DNA of 64,000 nt from an uncultured Ruminococcus sp. (GCA_946494335.1 CAMMBV010000003.1:1-64000); one strand, 5' to 3'; numbered from the stretch's first letter, positions 8,010-17,191 are shown. Translations and numbers: made by a program. The notes: generated from the sequence alone by a model not told the origin.

Positions 8010-8921
8010 ATGAAAAAACCGACATTGGTAATTATGGCAGCCGGTATGGGCAGCCGTTATGGTGGCTTAAAACAGATTGATCCTGTAGACGAACAGGGAC
8101 ATATTATCATGGATTTTTCCATTTACGATGCAAAAAAAGCAGGTTTTGAAAAAGTTGTTTTTATCATTAAAAAGGAAAATGAAGAGGAGTTCCGGGCAAA
8201 AATCGGAGACCGAATCAGTGAGAAAATGGAAGTGGCTTACGTATATCAGGAGCTTACCAATCTTCCGGAAGGAATTCAGGTTCCGGAAGGCCGGGTGAAG
8301 CCCTGGGGAACCGGCCATGCTGTTTTGTGCGCGGCCAATGAGATCAGCGGTCCCTTCGCTGTGATTAATGCGGATGATTATTATGGAGCCCATGCATTTA
8401 CAGTTATTTATCGATATCTCACTACCCATGAGGACAACGGGGTATACCGTTATGCCATGGTAGGTTACCAGCTGGAAAATACACTGACGGAAAATGGTCA
8501 TGTAGCCAGAGGAATCTGTGAAATGGATGAGGATGGCAGCCTGACGAAAATTACAGAGCGGACCAGAATCGAAAAGAGAGAGGACGGCGCGGCTTACACA
8601 GAAGATGACGGTCAAACATGGGTGCATCTTCCCAAAAATGCAGTGGTGTCCATGAATATGTGGGGATTTACCGAAAGCTTTCTGATTGAACTGCGCAGAA
8701 GATTCCCGAGATTTCTGGAAAAAACACTGGAAGAGAATCCTTTAAAGGGCGAGTATTTCCTGCCCTCAGTGGTAGGCGAGCTGCTGTCAGAAAAAGCTGC
8801 TGTTGTTCAGGTGCTTAAAACGATGGACAGATGGTACGGTGTTACTTATAAAGAGGATAAACCTGCAGTGATGGATGCCATCCGAAAAATGAAAGAGAGC
8901 GGAATGTATGAGGGAATCTAA
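8010..8921 (+). CDS. Sugar-phosphate nucleotidyltransferase-like protein
   Basis: A 303-residue protein of the NTP_transferase (GT-A-like) fold that should join a nucleotide to a phosphorylated sugar or related molecule. The start has the nucleotide-binding loop VIMAAGMGSRYGGLKQ, and VINADDYYG supplies the metal-binding aspartates. GEYFLPSVV lies towards the C terminus. ATG 8010 is chosen because GGGAGGA lies at 7994-8000; an upstream in-frame ATG would lie inside the ccdA-like gene. The stop overlaps the start of the acyltransferase gene, which hints at a joint role in a cell-surface or storage glycan. The substrate is unknown. Confidence 0.8.
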   Translation: MKKPTLVIMAAGMGSRYGGLKQIDPVDEQGHIIMDFSIYDAKKAGFEKVVFIIKKENEEEFRAKIGDRISEKMEVAYVYQELTNLPEGIQVPEGRVKPWGTGHAVLCAANEISGPFAVINADDYYGAHAFTVIYRYLTTHEDNGVYRYAMVGYQLENTLTENGHVARGICEMDEDGSLTKITERTRIEKREDGAAYTEDDGQTWVHLPKNAVVSMNMWGFTESFLIELRRRFPRFLEKTLEENPLKGEYFLPSVVGELLSEKAAVVQVLKTMDRWYGVTYKEDKPAVMDAIRKMKESGMYEGI

Positions 8922-9933
8922 ACCTGGGCGGAATTATTTTATTGATAATTTGAAAGCGGTTCTGATCATTCTTGTGATCATCGGCCATTTTTCCATGAAG
9001 TATTCATGGGTGCCTGTGATAGAAAGAATGGGCAAATTCATCTATACGTTTCACATGCCCTGCTTTGTGTTTGTATCCGGATATCTAGCAAAAAGAGTTC
9101 ACAAAGACGGGAAACTAAAAGCAGACAGAGTTCTTTCTTTTGTATGGCTGTATTTGCTGTTTGAAATTTTGCTGTCTGTTCTGCGGTGGAGCTTTGGCCG
9201 GGGATTTACGCTGACTTTGTTCCGGGTGTCGCAGGCGCCCTGGTATCTGCTGTCCATGACGGTGTGGTATCTTCTGGTGCCGTTTATCGAGCGGATTAAG
9301 CCGTTCTGGATGATACTGGGTTCCATAGCAGTGGGAGTACTGGCAGGATATATCAATATGATTGGGTGGGATTTTTCCATGTCTAGAACTTTAGTATATC
9401 TGCCGTATTTCGTGATCGGGTTTTATCTGTCTGAGGAGAAACTGAAAAGGTTTCTTGCCAGAAGAGAATTGAAGATACTTTCTGCTGTGATTCTTTTGGC
9501 CGCTGTGATACTGTATCTTTTCCGTATTCAGTCCATCCGGCCTTTCCTGGGGATTATTTACGGAGGCGTAGGGTATTCGGAAGTGGCATCTCTATCATCT
9601 GAAGATATGGGAGCTTTGTTCCGGCTTATATGGTATGCTGCGGCGATGGTACTTTCAGCATCCGTGATGCAGATGATTCCGAAAAAAAGAACCTGGCTCA
9701 GTACGCTGGGCGCCCGAACGCTGCAGATTTATATCCTTCATGTCGCGGTGCGTAATGTGCTGGTGTACTGCGGCGCCATAGAATGGTGCAAAAATCTGCC
9801 GGGTGAAGTGAATTTCCTGCTGGTGTGGGGCGGCTCGATTCTGCTGGCGCTGGTGCTGGGCAATCCGCTGTTTAAGAAAATATTTGACGTGCTGGAAGGC
9901 AGCTGGCTTTTTGGCAAAGTGTTGAAAAATTGA
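8908..9933 (+). CDS. Membrane acyltransferase family 3 protein
   Basis: A 341-residue integral membrane protein of the acyltransferase-3 family, which O-acylates surface glycans and other acceptors. Visible family features are the N-terminal RNYFIDNLKAVLIILVIIGH with the putative catalytic His, FHMPCFVFVSGYLAKR shortly after, and about ten hydrophobic segments. The opening resembles the fucose 4-O-acetylase branch. It overlaps the nucleotidyltransferase gene by 14 bases, so the pair is probably co-translated and may modify one glycan. No acceptor can be deduced. Confidence 0.8.
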   Translation: MRESKPGRNYFIDNLKAVLIILVIIGHFSMKYSWVPVIERMGKFIYTFHMPCFVFVSGYLAKRVHKDGKLKADRVLSFVWLYLLFEILLSVLRWSFGRGFTLTLFRVSQAPWYLLSMTVWYLLVPFIERIKPFWMILGSIAVGVLAGYINMIGWDFSMSRTLVYLPYFVIGFYLSEEKLKRFLARRELKILSAVILLAAVILYLFRIQSIRPFLGIIYGGVGYSEVASLSSEDMGALFRLIWYAAAMVLSASVMQMIPKKRTWLSTLGARTLQIYILHVAVRNVLVYCGAIEWCKNLPGEVNFLLVWGGSILLALVLGNPLFKKIFDVLEGSWLFGKVLKN

Positions 9934-9965
9934 AAATGATTCATCTATGATTTTGGATATATTCC

Positions 9966-9994
9966 TTGATTAAAGGAAGTACTTCCGGTATAAT
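9966..9994 (+). promoter_or_regulatory. Promoter of trpF
   Basis: TTGATT (9966-9971), a 17-base spacer and TATAAT (9989-9994). It implies transcription from about 10001, which rules out start codons upstream of that point. Confidence 0.7.
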
Positions 9995-10031
9995 TTATAT
10001 GGTTATTCAGGAAGGAGCGGATAGTCAGAAA

Positions 10032-10682
10032 ATGAAAATACCGGATATAAAAATCTGCGGTCTGATGACAGAACGGGATGTGCGGCTGATTCATAAATAT
10101 GAGATTGAATATGCCGGAATTGTTTTGTTCTGTAAAAACAGTTCAAGGAATAATTCACCGGACAGGGCGTGGAGACTGGCGGCTCTGCTGGGAAGGAATG
10201 TGAAAAAAACGGCAGTCTGTGTTTCGCCTACACTGGATCAGGTGGAAATGATAGAACATATGGGATTTGATATTCTCCAAATTCACGGGGCGGTTTCCAA
10301 AGAGGTGCTGGATCGCTGCCGTTTGCCGGTGTTCCGGGCGTATAATCTTGGATCGGAGAATGAGCTCCAGATAGAAGAGCATGAAAATATTGCAGGATAC
10401 GTACTGGATGGAGCACTGCCTGGCAGCGGCAAAGTTTTCGACTGGAGCCGTGCCGGCAGCTTTGACAGGAGAGGGAAAAAGCTTATCCTTGCCGGCGGTT
10501 TGACTGCAGACAATGTAAAGGAAGGAATCATGCAGGTTTCCCCGGATATTGTGGATGTCAGTTCCTATGTGGAAAAGAAAAACGCTCCCGGGAAAGATGA
10601 AGAAAAGATTCGCAGGTTTGCAGAAACGGTCAGAAAAGAAAAGGTAAAGAGAAAACGGCTCAATGCGCTGGAAATATCGTAA
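10032..10682 (+). CDS. trpF: Phosphoribosylanthranilate isomerase-like protein
   Basis: A TIM-barrel enzyme of the TrpF family (216 residues), which isomerises phosphoribosylanthranilate in tryptophan synthesis. It begins with KICGL, carrying the catalytic Cys, has ILQIHG, and ends with LAGGLTADNV and VDVSSYVE, where the Asp should be the second catalytic residue. The usual GFVF segment is replaced by YAGIVLFCKNSSRN, so it is somewhat divergent. ATG 10032 is chosen because the promoter lies at 9966-9994; a GGAAGGAG sits at 10010-10017. No other trp genes are in the window, so this is a stand-alone copy with its own promoter and terminator. Confidence 0.8.
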   Translation: MKIPDIKICGLMTERDVRLIHKYEIEYAGIVLFCKNSSRNNSPDRAWRLAALLGRNVKKTAVCVSPTLDQVEMIEHMGFDILQIHGAVSKEVLDRCRLPVFRAYNLGSENELQIEEHENIAGYVLDGALPGSGKVFDWSRAGSFDRRGKKLILAGGLTADNVKEGIMQVSPDIVDVSSYVEKKNAPGKDEEKIRRFAETVRKEKVKRKRLNALEIS

Positions 10683-10705
10683 ACCGATATTTCCGGCGTT
10701 TTTTT
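10666..10705 (+). terminator. Terminator overlapping the trpF stop codon
   Basis: CGCTGGAAATATCG (10666-10679) pairs with CGATATTTCCGGCG (10685-10698), followed by seven Ts. The stop codon TAA (10680-10682) lies in the loop, so the last coding bases double as the hairpin arm. Confidence 0.9.
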
Positions 10706-10707
10706 GC

Positions 10708-10732
10708 GCGATACGCCCGGCAAGGGGCTGCC
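10708..10732 (+). repeat. Truncated copy of the post-terminator repeat
   Basis: GCGATACGCCCGGCAAGGGG begins here, right after the trpF terminator T tract. It matches the first about 25 bases of the repeats at 56318 and 63550; the second half is missing. Confidence 0.6.
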
Positions 10733-10829
10733 TGGTCATCTGAAATTCGCCGATTGGCAGAATGAATAAACGAAAATGACGGAAATTTGTTTTTTTCAGG
10801 AAACATGCCGAATAATTTTCCCCTTCAAA

Positions 10830-10858
10830 TGGACAGACCGTATATTTAGTGTTATAAT
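10830..10858 (+). promoter_or_regulatory. Promoter of the pyruvate:ferredoxin oxidoreductase gene
   Basis: TGGACA (10830-10835), a 17-base spacer and a perfect TATAAT (10853-10858), about 68 bases upstream of the start codon. The rest of the 243-base gap holds only the trpF terminator and a repeat fragment. Confidence 0.75.
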
Positions 10859-10925
10859 ACTTTTCAAAGGCAAGATTATGGGTATTTGCAGCCGATTCAT
10901 ATTAAGCAAGGAGGAAATATAAGAA

Positions 10926-13900
10926 ATGGCAAGAAAGATGAAAACCATGGATGGCAATCATGCTGCCGCACACGCATCTTACGCATATTCTGACGTAGCA
11001 GCGATTTATCCGATCACCCCGTCATCTGTTATGGCTGAAGCTACAGACGAATGGGCGACTCAGGGAAGGAAAAATATTTTCGGACAGGAAGTTCAGGTTA
11101 CGGAAATGCAGTCAGAGGCAGGTGCAGCAGGTGCAGTTCACGGATCTCTGGCAGCCGGCGCATTGACTACTACATATACAGCTTCTCAGGGATTGCTTTT
11201 GATGATTCCCAATCTTTATAAAATCGCAGGTGAACAGCTTCCGGGTGTGTTTAACGTATCTGCCCGTGCACTGGCAAGCCATGCACTGTCTATTTTCGGC
11301 GATCATTCCGATGTATATGCATGCCGTCAGACAGGATGCGCTATGCTCTGCGAATCCAGCGTACAGGAAGTTATGGACCTGACACCGGTGGCTCACTGCG
11401 CTGCAATCAAAGGTAAAGTTCCTTTTATTAACTTCTTTGATGGATTCCGTACTTCTCATGAAATCCAGAAGATTGAAACATGGGATTATGAAGACCTGAA
11501 AGATATGGTTGATATGGAGGCCATTGACGCATTCCGTGCTCATGCGCTGAATCCGAATCATCCGTGTCAGAGAGGTTCTGCACAGAATCCGGATATCTTC
11601 TTCCAGGCAAGAGAAGCATGTAATCCTTATTACGATGCGCTTCCGGCAATCGTACAGAGCTACATGGACAAAGTAAATGAAAAAATTGGAACAGATTACA
11701 AACTGTTTAACTACTATGGTGCAGCAGATGCAGAACACGTTATTATCGCTATGGGTTCTGTATGTGATACCATTGAAGAAACTATCGATTACCTGCTGGC
11801 AGCAGGAAGAAAAGTCGGCGTTGTTAAAGTACGTCTTTACAGACCGTTCAGTGCACAGGCGCTTATTGATGCGATTCCGGAAACTGTAAAACAGATTTCT
11901 GTACTGGACAGAACAAAAGAACCGGGAGCACTGGGCGAGCCGCTGTATCTGGATGTAGTGGCAGCGCTGAAAGGCTCCAAGTTTGATGCGGTTCCTGTAT
12001 ACACAGGACGTTATGGTCTGGGTTCCAAAGATACGACACCGGCGCAGATCGTTGCCGTATATGATAATACAGAAAAGAAAACATTCACAATCGGTATTGA
12101 AGATGATGTGACAAATCTGTCACTGGAACTGGGCGCTCCGCTGGTAACCACTCCGGAAGGAACCATCAACTGCAAGTTCTGGGGTCTGGGTGCAGACGGT
12201 ACAGTAGGTGCCAACAAAAACTCCATCAAGATTATCGGTGACAACACAGATATGTATGCACAGGCATACTTTGATTACGATTCCAAAAAATCCGGCGGTG
12301 TTACCATGTCACACCTGCGTTTTGGAAAGAAACCGATCAAATCCACATACCTGATCCGCAAAGCAAACTTTGTAGCATGCCACAATCCTTCTTATGTGGA
12401 TAAATACAATATGGTTCAGGAACTGGTAGACGGCGGTACATTCCTTTTGAACTGTCCGTGGGATATGGAAGGTATTGAGAAACATCTTCCGGGCCAGGTG
12501 AAGAAATTCATGGCTGAACACAACATCAAGTTCTATGTGATCGACGGTATTAAGATCGGTAAAGAAATCGGTCTGGGCGGACGTATCAATACTGTTCTCC
12601 AGTCAGCATTCTTTAAACTGGCTAATATCATTCCGGAAGAGGATGCCATTTCTCTGATGAAAGCAGCTGCAAAAGCTACTTACGGAAGAAAAGGTGATGC
12701 AATCGTTCAGATGAACTACGATGCCATTGATGCCGGTGCAAAACAGGTTGTGGAAATTCCGGTTCCCGAAAGCTGGAAAGATGCTTCTGAAGATGGACTG
12801 TCTATGACGGTTGCAAAAGAAGGAAGAGCAGATGTTGTTGACTTTGTTAATAACATCCAGGCTAAAGTAAATGCACAGGAAGGAAATACGCTTCCCGTAT
12901 CTGCATTTAAAGATTACGTAGACGGAACGACACCCTCCGGTTCTTCTGCATACGAGAAACGTGGTATTGCAGTAGATATTCCGGTTTGGAATTCTGAAAA
13001 CTGTATCCAGTGTAACCGCTGTGCTTATGTATGTCCGCATGCAGTTATCCGTCCTGTTGCCATGACAGCTGATGAAGCAGCTCAGGCTCCGGAAGGTATG
13101 AAGACACTGCCGCTTACAGGTATGGATGGTTATCAGTTTGCCATCGTAACATCTGCACTTGACTGTACAGGATGCGGTTCCTGTGTCAATGTATGCCCGG
13201 GCAAAAAAGGCGCCAAAGCCCTTGCCATGGAGAACATGGAAGCCAATGTGGGAGAGCAGAAATACTTTGATTATGCAGTAAAACTGCCGGAGAAGACAGA
13301 TGTTATTGCCAAATTCAAAGAGACTACGGTGAAAGGAAGCCAGTTCAAGACACCGCTTCTTGAGTTCTCAGGAGCATGTGCAGGATGCGGCGAGACACCG
13401 TACGCAAAACTGATTACTCAGCTGTTCGGTGACAGAATGTATATCGCAAATGCGACAGGATGCTCCTCTATCTGGGGTAACTCTTCACCGTCTACACCGT
13501 ACACAGTAAATGCACAGGGCAGAGGTCCGGCATGGTCCAACTCTCTGTTTGAAGATAATGCTGAGTTCGGATACGGAATGTTCCTGGCTCAGAAAGCCAT
13601 TCGTGAAGGTATCAAAGCACAGGTGGAAGATATCGTTGCCAACGGCGATAATGAGGATGTAAAAGCAGCCGCTAAAGAATGGCTGGAAACATACGGATGC
13701 GGCGCTACCAACGGTGCGGCTACAGACAAGCTGGTAGCAGCTCTTGAAAGCTGCGGATGCGAAAAGGCACAGGAACTGCTGAAGAAGAAAGATTTCATGG
13801 CTAAGAAATCTCAGTGGATCTTCGGCGGTGACGGATGGGCTTACGATATCGGATTCGGCGGCGTAGACCATGTACTGGCAAGCGGTCATGACGTTAATGT

Positions 13901-14468
13901 TATGGTATTCGATACAGAAGTTTACTCCAATACAGGCGGACAGTCATCCAAATCCACACCGACAGGTGCTATCGCTCAGTTTGCTGCAGGCGGTAAAGAA
14001 GTGAAGAAGAAAGATATGGCCAGCATTGCAATGAGCTATGGTTATGTATATGTTGCTCAGATTTCCATGGGTGCAGACTTTAACCAGACAGTAAAAGCTC
14101 TGGCAGAGGCAGAGGCATATCCGGGACCGTCACTGATCATTGCGTATGCTCCTTGTATCAACCATGGTATCAAGAAAGGTATGAGCAAAGCGCAGACAGA
14201 AGAAGAGCTGGCCGTAAAAGCAGGTTACTGGCATAACTTCCGTTACAATCCTGCTCTGAAGGCAGAAGGAAAAGATGCGTTTATCCTTGATTCCAAAGAG
14301 CCTACCGGTGATTATCAGGAATTCCTGGATGGAGAAGTACGTTACAATTCTCTGAAACGTGCAAATCCTGCCAAAGCAGAAAGACTCTTTGCCAAGAATG
14401 AAGCTGAGGCTAAGGAAAGATATGAATACCTGAAGAAACTGATTACTCTGTATGGAGCAGATAAATAA
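10926..14468 (+). CDS. nifJ: Pyruvate:ferredoxin (flavodoxin) oxidoreductase
   Basis: The fused 1180-residue enzyme oxidatively decarboxylates pyruvate to acetyl-CoA and CO2 while reducing ferredoxin, the central step of anaerobic fermentation. In order it shows the N-terminal pyrimidine-binding domain (AAHASYAYSDVAAIYPITPSS), the gamma-like domain around residues 415-600, two ferredoxin clusters (CIQCNRCAYVCPH and CTGCGSCVNVCPG) near residues 700-770, and a C-terminal thiamine diphosphate domain with GDGWAYDIGFGG and SNTGGQSSKSTPTGA. The ribosome binding site AGGAGG is just upstream. Its strong promoter and dedicated terminator show single-gene transcription. Codon use looks highly biased, as expected for abundant protein. 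Confidence 0.97.
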   Translation: MARKMKTMDGNHAAAHASYAYSDVAAIYPITPSSVMAEATDEWATQGRKNIFGQEVQVTEMQSEAGAAGAVHGSLAAGALTTTYTASQGLLLMIPNLYKIAGEQLPGVFNVSARALASHALSIFGDHSDVYACRQTGCAMLCESSVQEVMDLTPVAHCAAIKGKVPFINFFDGFRTSHEIQKIETWDYEDLKDMVDMEAIDAFRAHALNPNHPCQRGSAQNPDIFFQAREACNPYYDALPAIVQSYMDKVNEKIGTDYKLFNYYGAADAEHVIIAMGSVCDTIEETIDYLLAAGRKVGVVKVRLYRPFSAQALIDAIPETVKQISVLDRTKEPGALGEPLYLDVVAALKGSKFDAVPVYTGRYGLGSKDTTPAQIVAVYDNTEKKTFTIGIEDDVTNLSLELGAPLVTTPEGTINCKFWGLGADGTVGANKNSIKIIGDNTDMYAQAYFDYDSKKSGGVTMSHLRFGKKPIKSTYLIRKANFVACHNPSYVDKYNMVQELVDGGTFLLNCPWDMEGIEKHLPGQVKKFMAEHNIKFYVIDGIKIGKEIGLGGRINTVLQSAFFKLANIIPEEDAISLMKAAAKATYGRKGDAIVQMNYDAIDAGAKQVVEIPVPESWKDASEDGLSMTVAKEGRADVVDFVNNIQAKVNAQEGNTLPVSAFKDYVDGTTPSGSSAYEKRGIAVDIPVWNSENCIQCNRCAYVCPHAVIRPVAMTADEAAQAPEGMKTLPLTGMDGYQFAIVTSALDCTGCGSCVNVCPGKKGAKALAMENMEANVGEQKYFDYAVKLPEKTDVIAKFKETTVKGSQFKTPLLEFSGACAGCGETPYAKLITQLFGDRMYIANATGCSSIWGNSSPSTPYTVNAQGRGPAWSNSLFEDNAEFGYGMFLAQKAIREGIKAQVEDIVANGDNEDVKAAAKEWLETYGCGATNGAATDKLVAALESCGCEKAQELLKKKDFMAKKSQWIFGGDGWAYDIGFGGVDHVLASGHDVNVMVFDTEVYSNTGGQSSKSTPTGAIAQFAAGGKEVKKKDMASIAMSYGYVYVAQISMGADFNQTVKALAEAEAYPGPSLIIAYAPCINHGIKKGMSKAQTEEELAVKAGYWHNFRYNPALKAEGKDAFILDSKEPTGDYQEFLDGEVRYNSLKRANPAKAERLFAKNEAEAKERYEYLKKLITLYGADK

Positions 14469-14490
14469 TCAAATATGGTGAAAGAAATGG

Positions 14491-14520
14491 GCGGTGCAGC
14501 GTTGAGCTGCACCGCTTTTT
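14491..14520 (+). terminator. Terminator of the PFOR gene
   Basis: GCGGTGCAGC (14491-14500), loop GTTGA and GCTGCACCGC (14506-14515), followed by five Ts. The stem is a perfect ten base pairs. Confidence 0.95.
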
Positions 14521-14552
14521 ATTGCCGGGAGTTAAGAAAAGAACATAGATCA

Positions 14553-15611
14553 TCAAAAATTGTTTTGCATATTTTCTTCAAACATATCTATATTTGCATT
14601 GCAGCCGATATACACTGGCGCCCAGATATTGACGGAGGGAGGTGCAATGTTGGAAATCAAATATTCATAAACGGTTTTTATTGTCATTTCTCCAAGTTTA
14701 TGCGGCGTAAGACCAATGGTATAGTCAATGACCCCATCTTTAACCAATCGAATCACTTCAGGTGTAAAAATTAAAGAAACGAGTTTGATTTTTCCGCTTT
14801 TTCCTGTATCAATTACAGCCTGAGCCATATCTTCCGAGTGGCATACGCAGTTCCACATACCCTTTAAGTTTGGATATTTTTTTAAGATGGTTATGGTTTT
14901 TTGATAGGTAAGCATGTGCTGACTCAGTGTTTCTTCAACAGCGACTATATTTACTTTGGGAGCGCGTTCCTGCAGATAGGACGAAAAGCCATTGATTCGC
15001 TGGAGGCAGGAGTTCACATTTTTGGAACCTGTTAAGACAGCAACCTCCCCCTGATAACCAATAGATTTACAAAGCAAAGAAGCACAGATCTGACCAGTGC
15101 GGTAAAGATCTTCACCTATAAAACTGATGCGCTTAGAGTCTGGAAGATCGGCATCGAAAGTAAATACGGGAATGCCACGCTGAGAAAATTCATCGATTAA
15201 AAGGTTGATCTGTTCATTGCAGATTCCGCGCAGTGCAATTCCGTCTACAGGGACTTTTTTTAAATGAGTTAATATACTTATCATCTGCTGAAAATCGTAA
15301 TTGGAGCAGTAATAATATTCTACAGATAAACCATAAGAGCGATATTTTCGGTGAAAAGATTCCATCCCCGACTTCAAAGAGGCCATAAAGGGATCCTGAA
15401 GATCGGGAATAATTACTGCAATATGTATTTGAGACCGATGCTCTTTCAAATATTTTCTGATATGTACAGGCTGGTAATTTGTCTCCATAATGAGGGTTTT
15501 GATCTGTTCTCTGACGGCCTTGCTGATACCGGGACGGTTGTGGATTACTTTGTCTACCGTAGCGCGGGAGACGCCAGCCAAATCTGCAATTGCCTGTATT
15601 GTTACTTTCAT
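14553..15611 (-). CDS. LacI-family transcriptional regulator (copy 1)
   Basis: A 352-residue repressor-type regulator. Residues 1-50 form a LacI helix-turn-helix (IQAIADLAGVSRATVDKVIH, then NRPG), and the rest is a ribose-binding-protein-like sensor domain. The recognition helix reads ATVDKV where most LacI proteins have TVSRV, marking a distinct DNA-binding subgroup. It is divergent from the catabolic operon starting at 15898 and is a close paralogue (about two-thirds identical by eye) of the regulator at 23110-24180 that closes the operon. The likely inducer is the transporter's substrate. ATG 15611 has a GGGGGGA ribosome binding site and its own promoter. Confidence 0.92.
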   Translation of the reverse strand: MKVTIQAIADLAGVSRATVDKVIHNRPGISKAVREQIKTLIMETNYQPVHIRKYLKEHRSQIHIAVIIPDLQDPFMASLKSGMESFHRKYRSYGLSVEYYYCSNYDFQQMISILTHLKKVPVDGIALRGICNEQINLLIDEFSQRGIPVFTFDADLPDSKRISFIGEDLYRTGQICASLLCKSIGYQGEVAVLTGSKNVNSCLQRINGFSSYLQERAPKVNIVAVEETLSQHMLTYQKTITILKKYPNLKGMWNCVCHSEDMAQAVIDTGKSGKIKLVSLIFTPEVIRLVKDGVIDYTIGLTPHKLGEMTIKTVYEYLISNIAPPSVNIWAPVYIGCNANIDMFEENMQNNF

Positions 15612-15651
15612 AATAATCCCCCCATATACGAAAAAAGTTTCTTTTTATAAA

Positions 15652-15680
15652 ATTGTAACTGGAAAAATGAAAAATGTCAA
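15652..15680 (-). promoter_or_regulatory. Promoter of LacI regulator copy 1
   Basis: On the minus strand TTGACA (15680-15675), a 17-base spacer and TACAAT (15657-15652). A block just upstream (ATGCAACTT on the plus strand, 15687-15695) is shared with the promoter of the second regulator. Confidence 0.8.
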
Positions 15681-15712
15681 CTTAATATGCAACTTTTTGA
15701 TGGCGAAATTAC

Positions 15713-15726
15713 AAATGAACGTAAAA
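15713..15726. promoter_or_regulatory. Candidate operator, shared 14-base motif, copy 1
   Basis: AAATGAACGTAAAA. The identical 14-mer occurs at 24273-24286 upstream of the second regulator, at nearly the same distance from its -35 box. The central ACGT with partial dyad symmetry fits a LacI-type operator, but binding is inferred. Confidence 0.4.
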
Positions 15727-15813
15727 TTGCACATATATATAATATGCGTGCACGTGATAATTTAGTTGAATATGTATAATTTATATAATAATATTATATT
15801 TTATATGATAATA

Positions 15814-15843
15814 TTGACAAAATAGTACAAAAAATAGTAAAAT
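15814..15843 (+). promoter_or_regulatory. Promoter of the UroD-like/ABC transporter operon
   Basis: TTGACA (15814-15819), an 18-base spacer and TAAAAT (15838-15843). The surrounding 15727-15870 is extremely AT-rich, so chance matches are possible. The position 55 bases before the start codon fits. Confidence 0.6.
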
Positions 15844-15874
15844 TAACTCATAAAACAAAAATAAATGTAAACAT

Positions 15875-15886
15875 AAATGAACGCAA
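15875..15886. promoter_or_regulatory. Candidate operator, shared motif, variant copy
   Basis: AAATGAACGCAA differs by one base from the matching part of the motif at 15713 and 24273. It lies between the operon promoter and the ribosome binding site, where a bound repressor would block transcription. Inference only. Confidence 0.4.
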
Positions 15887-15897
15887 TAAGGAGCAAG

Positions 15898-17133
15898 ATG
15901 AAAACAAAAGATATTATAATACTGAGAGAGCTTGCAAAAAAACTGGAGGAAATTGCGGCGCTGCCGCAGCAAGAAATTGTAAAGAGGCAATGGATTCAAT
16001 TGAATAAGCTTCAGCCGGAACGACCCATGTTTACAATTGATCAGATATGCTGGCATGAAATGAACGTTGATGATGCACTGACTCTTACATGTGAGAATCC
16101 CTTCTACCGGCAGATAGAAATGGATCTGCGAAGACAGCTGTATCGCTTTAAGTATCTGAAAGATGACTACGTTTATGAGCCGGTGCTGTTGGTGCCCAAA
16201 ACGGTAATTGGCCTGAACCATGGGATGCAAAAAGAAGAGGATGTTCTGGTTTTAAATGAGGATAAGGAAGCGATACAGGCTCATCATTTTTATGATCAGC
16301 TGGAAACAGAAGATGATTTGGAAAAAATCAAAGTACCTGACTTTTACATAGATGAAGAGAAGACAAAAAGAGATCAGGAAATGGCTGAAGATGCAGTGGG
16401 AGATATTCTTCAGGTCATAATGGACGGCGTGGACTTCGGCTTTGATATGTGGGATATGATTGTGGAATGGCGAGGGTTTGACAATCTGTTTATGGATATG
16501 GCATCGGATCCGGATTTTATTATGAAGATTGTTGACAAGGCGACAGAGGTACATTTACAGATATTAGACAGGCTGGAGGAGAAAAATCTTCTGATGAAGC
16601 GCAGGCAGAGAATTCATTGTTCCGGGGCATTTACGGATGAATTAAAATGCGAGAATCCGACTCATCCAAAGGCAAAGGAATCCTGGACCTATGGCATGGC
16701 TCAGATCTTATATAATGTATCGCCTCAAATGCATAATGAGTTTGAATTCGCAAATGCAGGAAAATGGTACGAAAGATTTGGCTTGGGATATTATGGATGC
16801 TGTGAACCTCTGGATGATCGCCTGGAATATGTGAAAAAGATTCCCAACATACGGAAAATATCCTGCAGTCCCTGGGTGAAGAATTATGAACGGTTTGCCG
16901 AGGAACTGGAAGGAAGATATGTAATGTCGCATAAGCCGGCCCCGGCTTTTTTGGTAGACGGCAGATGGAACCCGGAAAAAATCAGAGAAAATCTGAAAAT
17001 GCTGTTGGATGCTTCCAATAAATATAATTGTCCATGTGAGTTTTTGCTGAAGGATATATCGACTGTAAGCAACAAACCGGAAAGAGTGTTTGAATGGTCG
17101 CGCATGGCGGATGAGCTGTTTCGCAGACAGTAA
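15898..17133 (+). CDS. Uroporphyrinogen decarboxylase-like (MtaA-like superfamily) protein
   Basis: A 411-residue protein that I place in the UroD/methylcobamide methyltransferase TIM-barrel superfamily from its overall pattern. The placement rests on the central GVDFGFDMWDMIVEWRG stretch, IHCSGAF (His240, Cys241), YYGCCEPLDDRLE (Cys301, Cys302, Glu303) and ISCSPW (Cys323). True UroD makes coproporphyrinogen, but no haem genes are nearby and the cysteines suggest a metal-thiol site as in the methyltransferase branch. It is first gene of a sugar-type ABC transporter operon, so a role in modifying the imported compound is inferred. Start ATG 15898 follows AAGGAG at 15888-15893; ATG 15877 lacks a ribosome binding site. 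Confidence 0.7.
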   Translation: MKTKDIIILRELAKKLEEIAALPQQEIVKRQWIQLNKLQPERPMFTIDQICWHEMNVDDALTLTCENPFYRQIEMDLRRQLYRFKYLKDDYVYEPVLLVPKTVIGLNHGMQKEEDVLVLNEDKEAIQAHHFYDQLETEDDLEKIKVPDFYIDEEKTKRDQEMAEDAVGDILQVIMDGVDFGFDMWDMIVEWRGFDNLFMDMASDPDFIMKIVDKATEVHLQILDRLEEKNLLMKRRQRIHCSGAFTDELKCENPTHPKAKESWTYGMAQILYNVSPQMHNEFEFANAGKWYERFGLGYYGCCEPLDDRLEYVKKIPNIRKISCSPWVKNYERFAEELEGRYVMSHKPAPAFLVDGRWNPEKIRENLKMLLDASNKYNCPCEFLLKDISTVSNKPERVFEWSRMADELFRRQ

Positions 17134-17191
17134 AGATAATACTCAACGTGAGTTGATATTATTATAAAAAAGAGAAAAGGAGAGAGAAGAC

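Noticed and set aside
14475-14774. 99-codon plus-strand frame after the PFOR gene
   Set aside because: It covers the PFOR terminator and the end of the convergent LacI gene.
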